In this document: piece by piece, positions 24,125-35,155 of the stretch | Numbering within the stretch: the first letter of the stretch is position 1 | How the letters are laid out: each line of letters starts with the position of its first letter | Assembly (NCBI GenBank): GCA_963682055.1 | Contig: OY821746.1 | Span: forward strand, 27,904,481-27,968,480 | DNA length: 64,000 bases | From: Primula veris | Lineage: Eukaryota; Streptophyta; Magnoliopsida; Ericales; Primulaceae | Direction of reading: 5' to 3' | Notes under the pieces: generated by a model | What the model was told of the DNA's origin: nothing | The model's database searches: none | What the model saw: only the letters and a program-made list of their open reading frames with translations | Position numbers and translations under genes: made by a program

Positions 24125-24520
24125 TGTTGAAATTATAAGTTGTTTGGTTTTATTTGGTCCATTAGTTTATTTTTGTTGGGCTAATAAGTTTTTGGGGCTG
24201 CTATGTAATTAGAATAAGCTAGCCCAATTTCTAGATTATTTTACAAGTTCTAAAAGTATCTAGAATAGTACTTGAGTAGAATATTATAAAAAATATGCTT
24301 AGAAAATTCTAGAGACGATTTTGGACCGTCAGATTGTTTTGATCTCCACCGTTGTTTGTGATGGATAAATAGTATAAATAGGTGGTACTTCCACCATTTG
24401 TATGACAACCAAAAAAAAAAAAATATATATATATATAAAAAGTTTTTTTTTTCCCTTTTCTATTTCGGTTCGTGTATTTTCGTTTTTAGCCTTCCCGATC
24501 CCTTTAAATACTTTCCAACA
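24125..24520 (+). repeat. Copia2 3' LTR
   Basis: 396 bp; begins TGTTGAAATT and ends CCAACA, followed by target duplication CCCTA. Confidence 0.95.
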
Positions 24521-24729
24521 CCCTATTGCATCAGTTTATACTTAAAACCTTGTGAGTGAATATTATTTTGTGATTTTATTCTTACCTGGTTAGGTTACAT
24601 TGCGAAATATACCATATAAAGCACATATACTTAACAAGTGATGGAAAGGCATGCAAAGGCCTAACAGCAGGTACTCTGTTCTTCTTATGGTATGTTTATT
24701 ATGTTAAAACTTTCATTTGTGCAAAATAC

Positions 24730-25092
24730 TTGGGCAAAGTCTTGGTTTTCAGGAACAATAGGTGGCTTTTAAGCTACATAGCTTGCTGGGGAAATGAGCT
24801 TTATAAAGAGAAAAAATTAAGAGGATCAAATCTTAGAATTTATGGAGTCCACCAAAATGGAGGCACTCATGAATATCGCACAAATTTAGCTTCTTTGCTA
24901 TTTGATACTAAAAAGAGGGCTATAACTCTTTTCAATTGTAATAGGGAATATATTAAACTTATGGCTCTAATTTTGCTTTTGTATGATGGGTTGGAAGAGC
25001 ATCTTTTGTATTATTTGATTAAGTTTGATATGGAGCGAATATGTTTCCTATCATACGTAAACTTTTACGGCCTATTCCAAGTTATGCAATAG
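24730..25092 (+). other. Unrecognised 120-residue open frame, copy I
   Basis: An open frame from a TTG at 24730 to TAG at 25092, preserved at 37892-38254 with only a couple of residue changes (His to Pro, Leu to Ile). It does not begin with ATG. A CAG at about 24750 could be an acceptor, so part of it might be an exon. No family is recognised. It may be open only because the duplication is young. Confidence 0.3.
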
Positions 25093-25350
25093 TTCACTGG
25101 TGTTTATTTAATCCTATGCTTACTTTTTTAAAAAAAAATTGATATACAAATACTTGGCCTTTATTCATTTTACATAACATATAGGGTAAAAGCACATACG
25201 TTACATGAAAAATTACAGAATTTTTCCAATCTGAACCCCATAAGCATGGACGACCGGGTAAATATACAAAAAAAATGACAATGGACTTATAGACCACTTT
25301 AATCACTTTGTACAGCTGAAATTAAGAAAAACTATTTAATGAAAAGATCA

Positions 25351-25796
25351 TCACCATGCATCAGAGGTATACTCGCTGGGAACACTCTTTCCGCAAGAAT
25401 TGAGCAACAAGCTCAATGAGACGGGAACATTAAGGTTAATTCCAAGCACATTGGTTTTAATAGCAGTGCAGAGACAGACAGCTGCATCGAGATCAGCAAG
25501 TCCTCCGATGAGAGAACAACAAGGAGTCTTATCCAGGGTTCCTACTACAATGTTTACCAAGCCGTTAAGTAAGTTTGCACACACGCCTAGCTTTAGGGCG
25601 TCATTAGGGCAATAAGCCCGTTTGGGGGATGATGGAGGCGGCTTAACCGTGGGTGGCTTAGTCGGGGGCGGCTTAGGCCTTTTGTGTGGCGGTGGTGGGG
25701 TGGTGGGCACGGAACACTGTGCGAACTAACAAGAGTGAAGAACAAGAGGTTAAGGGAGAGGAGGAAAGTCATTTTTGCCAATGCATTGGGAGCCAT
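25351..25796 (-). pseudogene. HyPRP pseudogene, frameshifted, copy I
   Basis: Minus-strand member of the HyPRP cluster. Start ATG at 25796 and signal peptide are intact, but an 8-bp tandem insertion (CCACCACC) at the start of the Pro-rich region shifts the frame. The downstream frame still encodes the Pro-rich stretch and the cysteine domain to a TGA at 25351-25353, without its own ATG. The eighth cysteine is Ser (YTSDAW), whereas the copy II partner at 38513 keeps Cys. The TATA box (minus) is at 25885-25893. The gene is reversed relative to the other members, and its right flank is what normally follows the 3' end of plus-strand members. Both copies share the frameshift. Confidence 0.9.
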
Positions 25797-25884
25797 ACTT
25801 AAAAAACACTAAAGCTAGTTTAAAGATGGGATTTAGGAAGTAATTAGTTGGTGATTGAAATTTGAAATGATGAAGTGAGTTAGG

Positions 25885-25893
25885 TTTTTATAG
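25885..25893 (-). promoter_or_regulatory. TATA box of HyPRP pseudogene at 25351
   Basis: CTATAAAAA on the minus strand, about 90 bp before its ATG. Confidence 0.7.
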
Positions 25894-26045
25894 ATGAAAA
25901 TAATGATTATTTGTCGATTTTTAAAAAATAATGAAATTCAGGAGAATGATTAATAGAGACAAGTATGTGGGGGCGTAATGGGTTGTAAAATCTTGAACCG
26001 GAGGATAAGCCTTGTGGTATGTAAGGTTGGAGTTTTGTGTGGAGT

Positions 26046-27135
26046 CATTATATTACAAGTGATATATAATTAATGACCATCAATATCTTTTGTTTTTAAA
26101 TTTAATTATTTCGAAGTCACAACTCACAAAAGATTGCATAAAGTCGTTTTCAAAAGTAAATTAATAAGAACAACTACAACTTAAAAATTAATTTATAAGT
26201 GAAAATTAACAAAAAAAGAAGTTAAATGTGACTTTGTTGCTATTTAAAAGTTGACTTATCTTAAATGAATATCAAATCATACGGGAAAAGTAACTTACAT
26301 AAAAATATAACTTATATTTTTTTTTTTCCTAAAACCAAGTAGCTAGTTTAAATGTCTAAATAACATTTTTTAAGTTAGAATTGTTATAAGACATTAACTC
26401 ATATGGAGAATAAATAAAAGTGACTCATTGCGCATTAATTCTAAAAAGTTGAAAGATACTTATTTACAATTTAGTAACTCCTAAAAATAAAAAAAACGTA
26501 AATAATTTCAATTAAAATTAACTTAACGACAGTTAAATGGTATAAATTAAATAGAAATTACAATTTAACCTTATGAGTAACTTTTAAGTTGAAACCAATT
26601 TTTTTATGCATAAGTTAATATCAATAAAGAAATTATGTAAAAGCTAACTTAATATGCATAAATAAAAAGTAAAAAGTAATTTATAATCGGACAATCCTTA
26701 ATTATACTTTAAATAAAGTTTGAAACTCACAGGATTTCTTTCACACATGAGAGTAGTTACGACGAAGGAAAAGAAATTACTGTTGGCTTGCAAACCAAAG
26801 TGCACGGGAAAACTAAGTGAATTCGAATTATAGCAATGGGACAATCCTTATAATTTAAATAAAGTTCGAATCTCACATGATTTCTTTTACACATCAGAAT
26901 ACTTACGACGAAGGAAATGAAATTACTGTTGGCTTGCAAACAAAAGTACACGGAAAAAGGAAGTGAAAAATATCGAGCCCCACTGATTTTTATTATGGCT
27001 TCGCCTCTGTCAAAATGTATTAATACAAAGAATGCCAACTGTTTCTTTCTTTGCCTGACCAACTTAATTAATACATGCGAGTATTTGAGGAAACTCCAAT
27101 TAAATGGAACCATATAAAATATCTAATATACTAGG
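26046..27135. other. HyPRP flank with internal tandem duplication
   Basis: No gene. Starts with the cluster's typical 3' flank. About 26715-26820 and 26865-26967 are diverged direct repeats (both with GAAATTACTGTTGGCTTGCAAA). The stretch 26436-27240 is missing from copy II. A related version lies at 42485-42890. Confidence 0.6.
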
Positions 27136-28125
27136 TGTCACAGGGTTAATTTTTTCGTTTTCGAAACCAACCAAGTGATGGCACAAAACAAGGTTAAATC
27201 TCACGTTAACTGCCTGTTTGTTCAGCCCAACAACGAACTCACTCGTTCGCTCGTGTTTGCCTCTCGTTCACTCGTGTTTGCCTCGCAATTCACTCGTGTT
27301 TCACTCAAGAGATCACACTCAATACGCAGCGATGATAATCACAATTAAGACAAGTATATGGACAGAATAAACATATTTAAAGGTAAACGAGCACACACAC
27401 GTACGGCCGCAGCCAACCTTCGTTTTATTATCGTAAATAATACGAAGGATCCGTTATACACATTTACATAATCTGAACCTTGAAAACGAGACTACATAAT
27501 GAATACAATCTGTCCTATCACTTATAATTTCTTGCATAGGCAGTTACATGGCTGAATAATAGGGAAAATAACCGACGTGGCGGTTATAAGTAACTCTAGA
27601 GGGGCTGTCCACTATTTGCAACTGTTCCCGCCTTTTCTTTAACACTCCAGCACCTGGATAATGTGTTATACAGCAGCTACGAACATCCAAACAATCAGCC
27701 CGCATGATCCTCCCGATCATACTCGTTATCGTCTAAACCGACCAGCATTAGAAGCATATCTAACCCGCTGAAACGACTCAAATCCAGCCACCCGTCTAAA
27801 CCAACCAGGTACGTTATTTTACTCCCAAATCTGTCCACAAGCTTGAATCATATCAAACTTACTCATTGATGCTTCTACACATCAATCTCATGCCAACGGA
27901 TCATACAAACGGACCAACATTGTAACCGTACCCAATGTTTCATGACCAGCCACGTTTCCTCAAACCAACTTAGCCTTCAAGTCCAATCCGCTAATGAGTC
28001 TGAACCATATCAAACTCAGCACTTTGGTAATCCAACACGCCAATCACTTGCCAATGTACTTCGCAAACCAACCATATGAAGAGCAAACTCACTGACCAAG
28101 TCACCCGAACACCAAGGTTCTAACA
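27136..28125. mobile_element. Solo LTR A, copy I
   Basis: 990 bp starting TGTCACAGG and ending TTCTAACA, flanked by CTAGG on both sides (27131-27135 and 28126-28130). The homologous flank at about 42890 lacks it. No internal coding region is present, so this is a solo LTR; the minus strand begins TGTTAGAACC, which suggests its true orientation. A hairpin (CCTTCG ... CGAAGG) lies at about 27417-27448. It ends about 330 bp upstream of the HyPRP ATG at 28453. Confidence 0.75.
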
Positions 28126-28362
28126 CTAGGTTAGACAAAATATATTTTTTTCTTTCAAATTTAAATTTATGTGGAAGGAAGTTTTTTTTTTCCTTTGACA
28201 TCTAATGACTCTACACAAAACTCCAACCTTGACATACCACAAGGCCTATCCTCCGGTTCAAGATTTTACAACCCATTACGCCCCCACATACTTGTCTCCA
28301 TTAATCAATATTCCCCTGAATTTCATTATTTTTGAAAATAGACAAATAATCATTATTTTCAT

Positions 28363-28371
28363 CTATAAAAA
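28363..28371 (+). promoter_or_regulatory. TATA box of HyPRP gene at 28453
   Basis: CTATAAAAA, 82 bp before the ATG. Confidence 0.8.
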
Positions 28372-28452
28372 CCTTACTCACTTCGTCATTTCAATCACCA
28401 ACTAATTACTTCCTAAATCCCATCTTTAAACTAGTTTTAGTGATTTTTAAGT

Positions 28453-28875
28453 ATGGCTCCCAATGCATTGGCAAAAACGACTTTCCTCCTCTCCCTCAAC
28501 CTCCTGTTCTTTACTCTCGTTAGTTCGCACAGTGTTCCGTGTCCACCACCGCCACACAAAAGGCCTAAGCCGCCCTCGACTAAGCCGCCCCCATCACCCC
28601 CCAAACAGGCTTATTGCCCTAATGACACCCTAAAGCTAGGCGTGTGTGCAAACTTACTGAACGGCTTGGTTAATATTGTAGTGGGAACCCCGGATAAGAC
28701 TCCTTGTTGTTCGCTCATCGGGGGACTTGCTGATCTTGATGCAGCTGTCTGTCTCTGCACTGCTATTAAAGCCAATGTGCTCGGAATTAACCTCAATGTT
28801 CCCGTCTCATTGAGCTTGTTGCTCAATTCTTGTGGAAAGAGTGTTCCCAACGATTATACATGTGATGCATGGTGA
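28453..28875 (+). CDS. Hybrid proline-rich protein, 140 aa
   Basis: Intact single-exon member of the DC2.15/AZI1-type family. Residues 1-25 are a signal peptide, followed by a short Pro-rich spacer (about residues 29-50, [17 protein letters not shown]) that lacks the PPVKP repeats of the 16095 gene. The eight-cysteine Hydrophob_seed domain has all cysteines, ending CDAW. The TATA box is at 28363 and AATAAA at 29069-29074. Solo LTR A ends about 330 bp upstream and could affect expression. The partner in copy II is at 40787, differing by Thr/Ala in the linker and Thr/Ile after the CLC motif. Expected to be exported to the cell wall; specific function unknown. Confidence 0.95.
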   Translation: MAPNALAKTTFLLSLNLLFFTLVSSHSVPCPPPPHKRPKPPSTKPPPSPPKQAYCPNDTLKLGVCANLLNGLVNIVVGTPDKTPCCSLIGGLADLDAAVCLCTAIKANVLGINLNVPVSLSLLLNSCGKSVPNDYTCDAW

Positions 28876-29068
28876 TGATCTTTTCATTAAATAGTTTTTC
28901 TTGATTTCAGTTCTGCTACAAAGTGTTTAAATTGGTCTATTAGTCCATTGTCATGTTTTTTTTTTTGTATGCTTACCCGGTCGTCTATGCTTATGGTGTT
29001 CAGATCGGAAGGATTATGTAATTTTTCATGTACCGTATGTGTTTTTACCCTATATGTTATGTGAAATG

Positions 29069-29074
29069 AATAAA
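29069..29074 (+). terminator. Poly(A) signal of HyPRP gene at 28453
   Basis: AATAAA about 195 bp after the stop codon, in the shared 3' region. Confidence 0.65.
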
Positions 29075-29244
29075 GGCCAAGTATTTTTACATCTTTAGTT
29101 TTTTACTTATGAAGAACTCGTGCAATTCCTCACTTTTTAGACTACAAGTGATATACAATTAATTACCATCAATATCCTTTGTTTTTAAATTTAATTATTT
29201 CGAAGTCACAACTCACAAAAGATTGCATAAAGTCGTTTTCAATT

Positions 29245-30270
29245 TGAAGTCACCTATTAAGTTAAAATGTAACCATTCAACTTTTAGTACTGCCAAACTT
29301 TGGCTCTATGTATATAGTCCAAGTCAAGTTTTGGCTCTGTATATATTGCATTTTAACTTATAATAATGTCGGCTATACTTGGTTACGATGGTCCATAGTC
29401 AATATATCCCAAGTTGCATGAACCAGTGTGTTAATGAATGCTATAGTACTACTGTTAAGTGTCAACTGACATAATAGTAAAGTTCTAGGGGTTCGCATTT
29501 GTGGATGGCCTCATTTTCTGATGTAAAACACAAAAATACTGGAGGAGCTCGTAACCAAATCAGCTTAGTTATGAGCATATATTCATGATAGGTAGTACTA
29601 AAAGATATTTGTGTATATATGAGATAAAATGAAATGAAATAGTACTCATCTACGAAAGAAATTGTAAATTGCCAAATTGGCATACATATTCGAACTATAT
29701 ACTAAGTTTACTAACAAAAAGTAGCAAATATTGATTATAAATTTACTATAGTTTGAAGTAAACATTTACTCAACATTTATGCTTCTAATGAGACTTTCTA
29801 ACAATGAGTGACCATTGATATAACATACAAAATTAAGCATGAAGAAAGAAAGAAAAGGTATCATTTTGTTGAAAAATGAATCATCCGCTCATTGAACAAA
29901 TAATCAGAGGAGGACACCATTTTGTTTGTCTATATATTACCCAATGATGTTTGTAGATATATCAGTTTGTTAACTAGATTGTTAAATAGATAATTTGTGT
30001 TTTCCAATCGTATCTCTAGGAGTATTATAGTTATCTGGCACATAGATCAACTCACACAGACAACATTCTTACTCTTTTGTTTCTTTTATGATATATCAAT
30101 AGGGCAAATTACTCTGATCGATAAAAGCTAAAACATGAGCTGTAAGGCTTAGATGATTGTTTATAATTGTGTTATGTATAATGCATTCCTCTCCCTCACT
30201 CTCACATTAACAAGGACCCATTCAAGAGTACCAAACTCAAAGACTTGTAAAATATTATTCATGCATAACT
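29245..30270. other. Duplicated intergenic sequence, no gene
   Basis: Matches 11390-12420; no coding region supported. Confidence 0.5.
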
Positions 30271-30276
30271 AAGAAC

Positions 30277-30440
30277 TAAAAAAGGGCAAACCCGGTACAC
30301 CAAACTCCCATAATGTGCAGGCCACTATAAGCCTACGATATTTCGTCACATTTGATTAGCAAGAGGCTGTTTCTAGGAGTCGAACTAGCGATCTATGTGT
30401 AACATGATAACAACTATACCGTTATGTCAAAACTCGCCCT
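30277..30440 (-). mobile_element. Au-type SINE, copy II
   Basis: Partner of the SINE at 12424-12595, with a small internal deletion (the segment around 12483-12490 is absent). Confidence 0.65.
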
Positions 30441-31003
30441 TAAACTTATAAAAACTTGCAAGCGATTTATTTTATGATATCAACCATTAAAAAAAATACT
30501 GTACTCGGAAAAAAATCTTCAGATGCCGGTATATAGTGATAATCATTTCTAGCGATTGAGATATTTGACAATTACTTCTCACTTGCATTTGAGGCAGTCA
30601 TGTCTCTATCTCAGATTTCATGCACTTTAAAGTCTCTCAACCTGCTGTTAGTATCAAGTACTAGTGGCGAACTATATTCAGCGGGATTTTTGTCCACAAG
30701 GACGTCTATTTCATGCATTGACATTTAACTCAAAATGTAATTGAGGAAACTGTCCCTCGTTATTACTCCATTTTCATTGTAATATACCTAACACATATAC
30801 ATCCAATTAAGCAATAGCGACCCTATTAATTAAGGATCGAAAAACCTAAAAGTATAATTTTAGTTCTGGTACTATAATTAGCTTCTCAGGGACTTTCATA
30901 TAAGATTGAAGACCTTGTTACACATCACTTACGAACATTTACATTTTGATACAAAATCTGACCGTTTTACAGTTGGTACTTGATGTGTTCGATCTAGCAA
31001 AAG

Positions 31004-31039
<36 letters not shown>

Positions 31040-32215
31040 TAGCGCAATCCGTCCACTTAATGCGTCATGTAACGTATAATTTTGATTTGAATAACAAATG
31101 AGATCTAATATATGAAAAGAATGCAAATAAACGGAGAGTGAGGGTATTAACCTGTATGTACAACATGCATCAGGTTTTTTCATGTTATATGTTTGATACA
31201 ATTGCAAGTGTTTTCATATTTGTAGAGAGTGAGAGAGAGAGGGGGAGAACAAAATTTATGAAATAAATAGATGCACGGTATATATTTGGACACGATGTTA
31301 GGTTTTCAACTGTCATGGCGGTGTTTGACTAATTGTACCTGGCTTTAGAAGTTTTGCGTAAAATATGGTGTGGGAGAAAGGAAATGATCTTAACTTACGT
31401 GGTCATAATTCCAACCAAAAATTAACCCGCATTTCCTTTAAAAAATAACCCTATTTTCATTTCAGCATTTCTTATCCCAATACTCATTTCCACTATATAT
31501 TCTGCCTTGAGCGCGCATATATGTGGCCTTCTACATGTCATCTTCAACTTTAATTTATGTTGGCACAAGCTGATTTACAACTTCTTCATACAAAAACTCT
31601 TAACACTAAGAATATTAATTGTTCTCTCTCAGGGAACTATTAGAATAACAGTGACTACTGGTACTCACAAACAAGAATTGAGCATCCACATGCATACAAG
31701 AAAATGACTTGTTTAGAGCTTGTGCAAAATTTATGCAAATAATTTCTTTTATTTTGTAGACTAAAACAGTCTGGTTCATATCGAAACCCAAGTTTGTAAC
31801 TTGTTCAGGGTAGTTTGTAGATTAAAAAAGTCCGGTTCAACTCTTTTTTTGTCAACTCGTTTTTTGTCTGACCAACTTAATTAGTAGAATCGAGTATTTG
31901 AGTAAACTCCAATTAAATGGAACCACATAAAATATCTAATATGACAGGATTGGACAAAATATCTTCTTTTTTTCAAAATCTCTAATATGATATGATTTGA
32001 CAAAATATCTTTTTTTTTTCTTTTAAATTTTAATTTCTGTGGGAGATTTTTTTTCTTTTTTTCTAACGACTCTACACAAAACTCTAACCTTAACAATACC
32101 ACAAGGCTTTATCTTTCAGTTCAAGATTTACAACACATTATGACCCACATACTTGCCTCCATTAATCAATATTCCCCTGAATTTCATTATTTTTGAAAAT
32201 AGACAAATAATCATT
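30441..32215. other. Duplicated intergenic sequence and HyPRP upstream region
   Basis: No gene. Contains an (AT)n tract at 31006-31037. At about 31322-31330 it jumps from the 13496 equivalent to the 15119 equivalent of copy I. Confidence 0.6.
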
Positions 32216-32223
32216 ATTTTCAT

Positions 32224-32232
32224 CTATAAAAG
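32224..32232 (+). promoter_or_regulatory. TATA box of HyPRP gene at 32311
   Basis: CTATAAAAG, 79 bp before the ATG. Confidence 0.8.
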
Positions 32233-32310
32233 CCTAACACACTTCATCATTTCCATCACCAACTTACTTCCTAAATCCTATCTTTAAACTAGTTTTAGTG
32301 TTTTTCAAGT

Positions 32311-32790
32311 ATGACTCCCAATACATTGGCAAAAATGACTTTCCTCCTCTCCCTCAACCTTCTTTTCTTCACTCTCGTTAGTTCGCACAGTGTTCCGTGC
32401 CCACCACCACCACACAAAAGACATAAGCCGCCCCCGACTAAGCCGCCAATGGTTAAGCCGCCTCCAGTTAAGCCACCCCCGGTTAAACCACCCCCGAGTG
32501 TGCCAACCCCATCACCCCCCAAACAGGCTTCTTGCCCTAGTGACACCCTAAAGCTAGGCGTGTGTGCAAACTTACTTAACGGCTTGGTTAACATTGTAGT
32601 GGGAACCCCGGATAAGACTCCTTGTTGTTCTCTCATTGGGGGACTTGCTGATCTCGATGCAGCTGTCTGTCTCTGCACTGCTATTAAAGCCAATGTGCTC
32701 GGAATTAACCTCAATGTTCCAGTCTCGTTGAGCTTGTTGCTCAACTCTTGCGGAAAGAGTGTTCCCAGTGATTATACATGTGATGCATGA
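32311..32790 (+). CDS. Hybrid proline-rich protein, 159 aa
   Basis: Copy II partner of the gene at 16095, intact and single-exon. Starts MTPNTLAK rather than MAPNALTK, with the same signal peptide core. The Pro-rich part has fewer PPVKP-type units, which accounts for the 10-residue length difference, and one unit reads MVKPP. The cysteine domain is identical in layout, with eight cysteines and C-terminal CDA. TATA box at 32224, AATAAA at 32988-32993. Likely secreted to the cell wall. The near-identical flanks suggest similar regulation to its partner, except for the missing upstream 1.6 kb. Confidence 0.95.
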   Translation: MTPNTLAKMTFLLSLNLLFFTLVSSHSVPCPPPPHKRHKPPPTKPPMVKPPPVKPPPVKPPPSVPTPSPPKQASCPSDTLKLGVCANLLNGLVNIVVGTPDKTPCCSLIGGLADLDAAVCLCTAIKANVLGINLNVPVSLSLLLNSCGKSVPSDYTCDA

Positions 32791-32987
32791 TGATGATCCT
32801 TCCATTAAATAGTTTTTCTTGATTTCAGTTCTGCTACAAAGTGTTTAAATTGGTCTATTAGTCCTTTGTCATGTTTTTTTTTTTTTTATGTTTACCCGGT
32901 CGTCCATGCTTATGGTGTTCAGATTGGAAGAATTCTGTAATTTTTCATGTACCGTATGTGTTTTTACCCTATATGTTATGTGAAATG

Positions 32988-32993
32988 AATAAA
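32988..32993 (+). terminator. Poly(A) signal of HyPRP gene at 32311
   Basis: AATAAA about 198 bp after the stop. Confidence 0.65.
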
Positions 32994-33522
32994 GGCCAGG
33001 TATTTTTATATCTTTAGTTTATTACTTATGAAGAACTCATGCAATTCCTCACGTTTTAGATTACAGGTGATAAATAATTAATGACCATCAATATCCTTTG
33101 TTTTTAAATCTAATTATTTCCAAGTCACAACTCACAAAAGATTGCATAAAGTCATTTTCAAAAGTAAATTACTAAGAACGACTACAACTTAAAAAGTAAA
33201 TTATAAGTAAAAAAAAAAAAAAAAAAAGAGAGTTAAATGTGATTTTGTTGCTAGTAAAAGGTTATCTTAAATGAATATCAAATCAGACAGGAAAGGTAAC
33301 TTACATAAAAATGTAACTTATATATATTTTTTTTTCTAAAACCAAGTAGTTTAAATGTATAAATAACATTTTTAAGTTAGAATTGTTATAAGACATTAAA
33401 TTATACAGAGAATAAATAAAAGTGACTTATTGCGCATTAATTCTAAAAAGTTGAAAGTTGCTTATTTACAATTTAGTAACTCCTAAAAATAAAAAACGTA
33501 AATAATTTCAATTAAAATTAAC

Positions 33523-35155
33523 TTTTTTTAAGCAAACAGATTTTATATTCCATATCAGAAAGGGACTAAACCCAGTGTACAAAACTATCACTTACTACAT
33601 AGGATTTTGCACAGCACATAAACCTGAAATTTAAAAAACAAAAAACATTACTATCATATAAAGAGGAGTAAATTAGTTTTTAGTGACCTGTGTTTTGGCC
33701 TATTTTAGTATAAGTGACCTAAGTTTTTTTAATTTCGGTTTTGTGACCTAAGTTTAACTTTGTTAACATTTAGTGATCTGCCATCCTATTTTTCAAAAAA
33801 AAAACATATTTCTTGCTAAAAGGATTAAAATACCCTCATTAAACCGAAATTTTCCTCCAAAATCTGAGGGTATTTTAGTCATTTTAGCAAGAAATATATA
33901 TATTTTTTTTAAAATAGGATGGCAGGTCACTAAATGCTAACAAAGTTAAACTTAGGTCACAAAACCGAAATTAAAAAAACTTAGGTCACTTATCCTAAAA
34001 TAGGTCAAAACCCAGGTCACTAAAGACTAATTTACCCTATAAAGAGATACTTTTCATCAATCTTTTTCATGTCCATAGCTTCATCTACTCTAACTCACTG
34101 TAAACTAGCAAGTCCTTATAACATGAGGAATATGTAGATTTTCCAAACACAAATGAGCTCTTACACTTTTGTGCAACTCACTTACTTCAAATCTTGTAAA
34201 ATTCTCACCATTTAGTCCAATATTAGCAAGATAATCAGCAGTCTTATTTTGTTCCCTATATACACGAGTAACATCACATACTAACAGATCCTTTAAAACA
34301 ATAATTTCTTCCCAAATTGCAGTTAAGCCAATGTGTGGACATGCACTCTTTTTGAGTCCATTTATCACCATAAGATCATCAGACTCGACAAATATGTTCA
34401 CGACATCCATAGAATAACATATTTGCAGACCAACTAACATAGCTTTTCCTTCTGGAAATTAGCTATTTATCTCATTTCCTTCAAAAGCATAAGCAGAAAT
34501 ACACTTTTCAGCATCATTCCTCAGAATACCCGCTAAACCAGACTTCATATCTTTCTTAAATGCCCCATTAGTATTGAGCTTTAATCTTCCTTTAGGAGGT
34601 GCTAACCAGTTCACAAAAATTGCCTTTTTACTCTTGCAAAGTACAATTTTAATACCAATACTATTTAAACTGATATCATCAAAAAAATTCAATTTCGCCT
34701 TTGCCTCAATACATATACTTATCTCTTTCAACCAAAGCTCTACTTTCCTGATCACTTTCACTTTAACAACATCCTCATTATTATGCTTAGTTTACTTTGC
34801 TAATCCAAATCTCCCAAAAAATTAAGGAACTAAACTGGCTAATATTTGCTGTTGATTATTACGTTTAAAGAAATTACACCATTTATTAGTGTAGACTTTC
34901 CAACCCAGATTCTTAGCATACTTGAAACCAAATATATTTGAAAAATGAGTCCATATAAGCTCAACTAATTCTCCCACCCATAACAAGTGATTAATAGAGT
35001 CTAAATTATGCTTTTACAACAACTGCACTTAGAGGCAAGTTGAATCCCATATTTCTTCACATCTTCATCCAACTTAATAGAACTTCTCCAAATTTTCCAG
35101 CAATTAATCTAAAACGTGAAGAATTGTACGAGTTCTTCATAAGTAATAAACTAAA
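33523..35155 (-). pseudogene. LINE relic (zf-RVT and RNase H), copy II, split by MITE
   Basis: Partner of 17340-18590. The RNase-H-like part lies at 34105-34761 with the same in-frame stop between the two open halves. The 3' untranslated part near its poly(A) tail (T run at 33523-33529) is interrupted by the MITE at 33666-34037. Confidence 0.75.
33666..34037. mobile_element. Mutator-like MITE specific to copy II
   Basis: 372 bp, flanked by the 9-bp direct repeat TATAAAGAG (33657-33665 and 34038-34046). The two arms are near-perfect inverted repeats for over 130 bp (outer ends GAGTAAATTAG and CTAATTTACCC). Copy I at about 17475 has a single, uninterrupted TATAAAGAG. Long TIRs with a 9-bp duplication fit a Mutator-type MITE. 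Confidence 0.9.

Larger units (their letters stand above)
19658..24520 (+). mobile_element. Copia2: complete Ty1-copia LTR retrotransposon
   Basis: LTRs 19658-20047 and 24125-24520; target duplication CCCTA at 19653-19657 and 24521-24525. The 5' LTR begins GG instead of TG (first base changed) and both end CCAACA. A canonical initiator-Met-tRNA primer site TGGTATCAGAGC follows at 20049-20060, and the polypurine tract AAGGGGGAG precedes the 3' LTR. Copy II has the uninterrupted site TACCCTATTGCATC at about 37680, so the insertion postdates the duplication or was never in copy II. Similarity of the LTRs indicates a young element. Confidence 0.97.
11386..29240. repeat. Tandem segmental duplication, copy I
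   Basis: 17.9 kb unit that reappears as 29241-41570. The sequence starting AATTTGAAGTCACC at 11386 recurs at 29241, directly joined to HyPRP 3'-flank sequence ending CGTTTTC at 29240. In copy II the matching flank continues normally past 41570. Gene order is HyPRP (+), LINE relics, HyPRP pseudogene (-), HyPRP (+). Specific to copy I are Copia2, a 1.6-kb stretch (about 13497-15118) with a Helitron and a HyPRP fragment, and the stretch 26436-27240. Confidence 0.93.
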
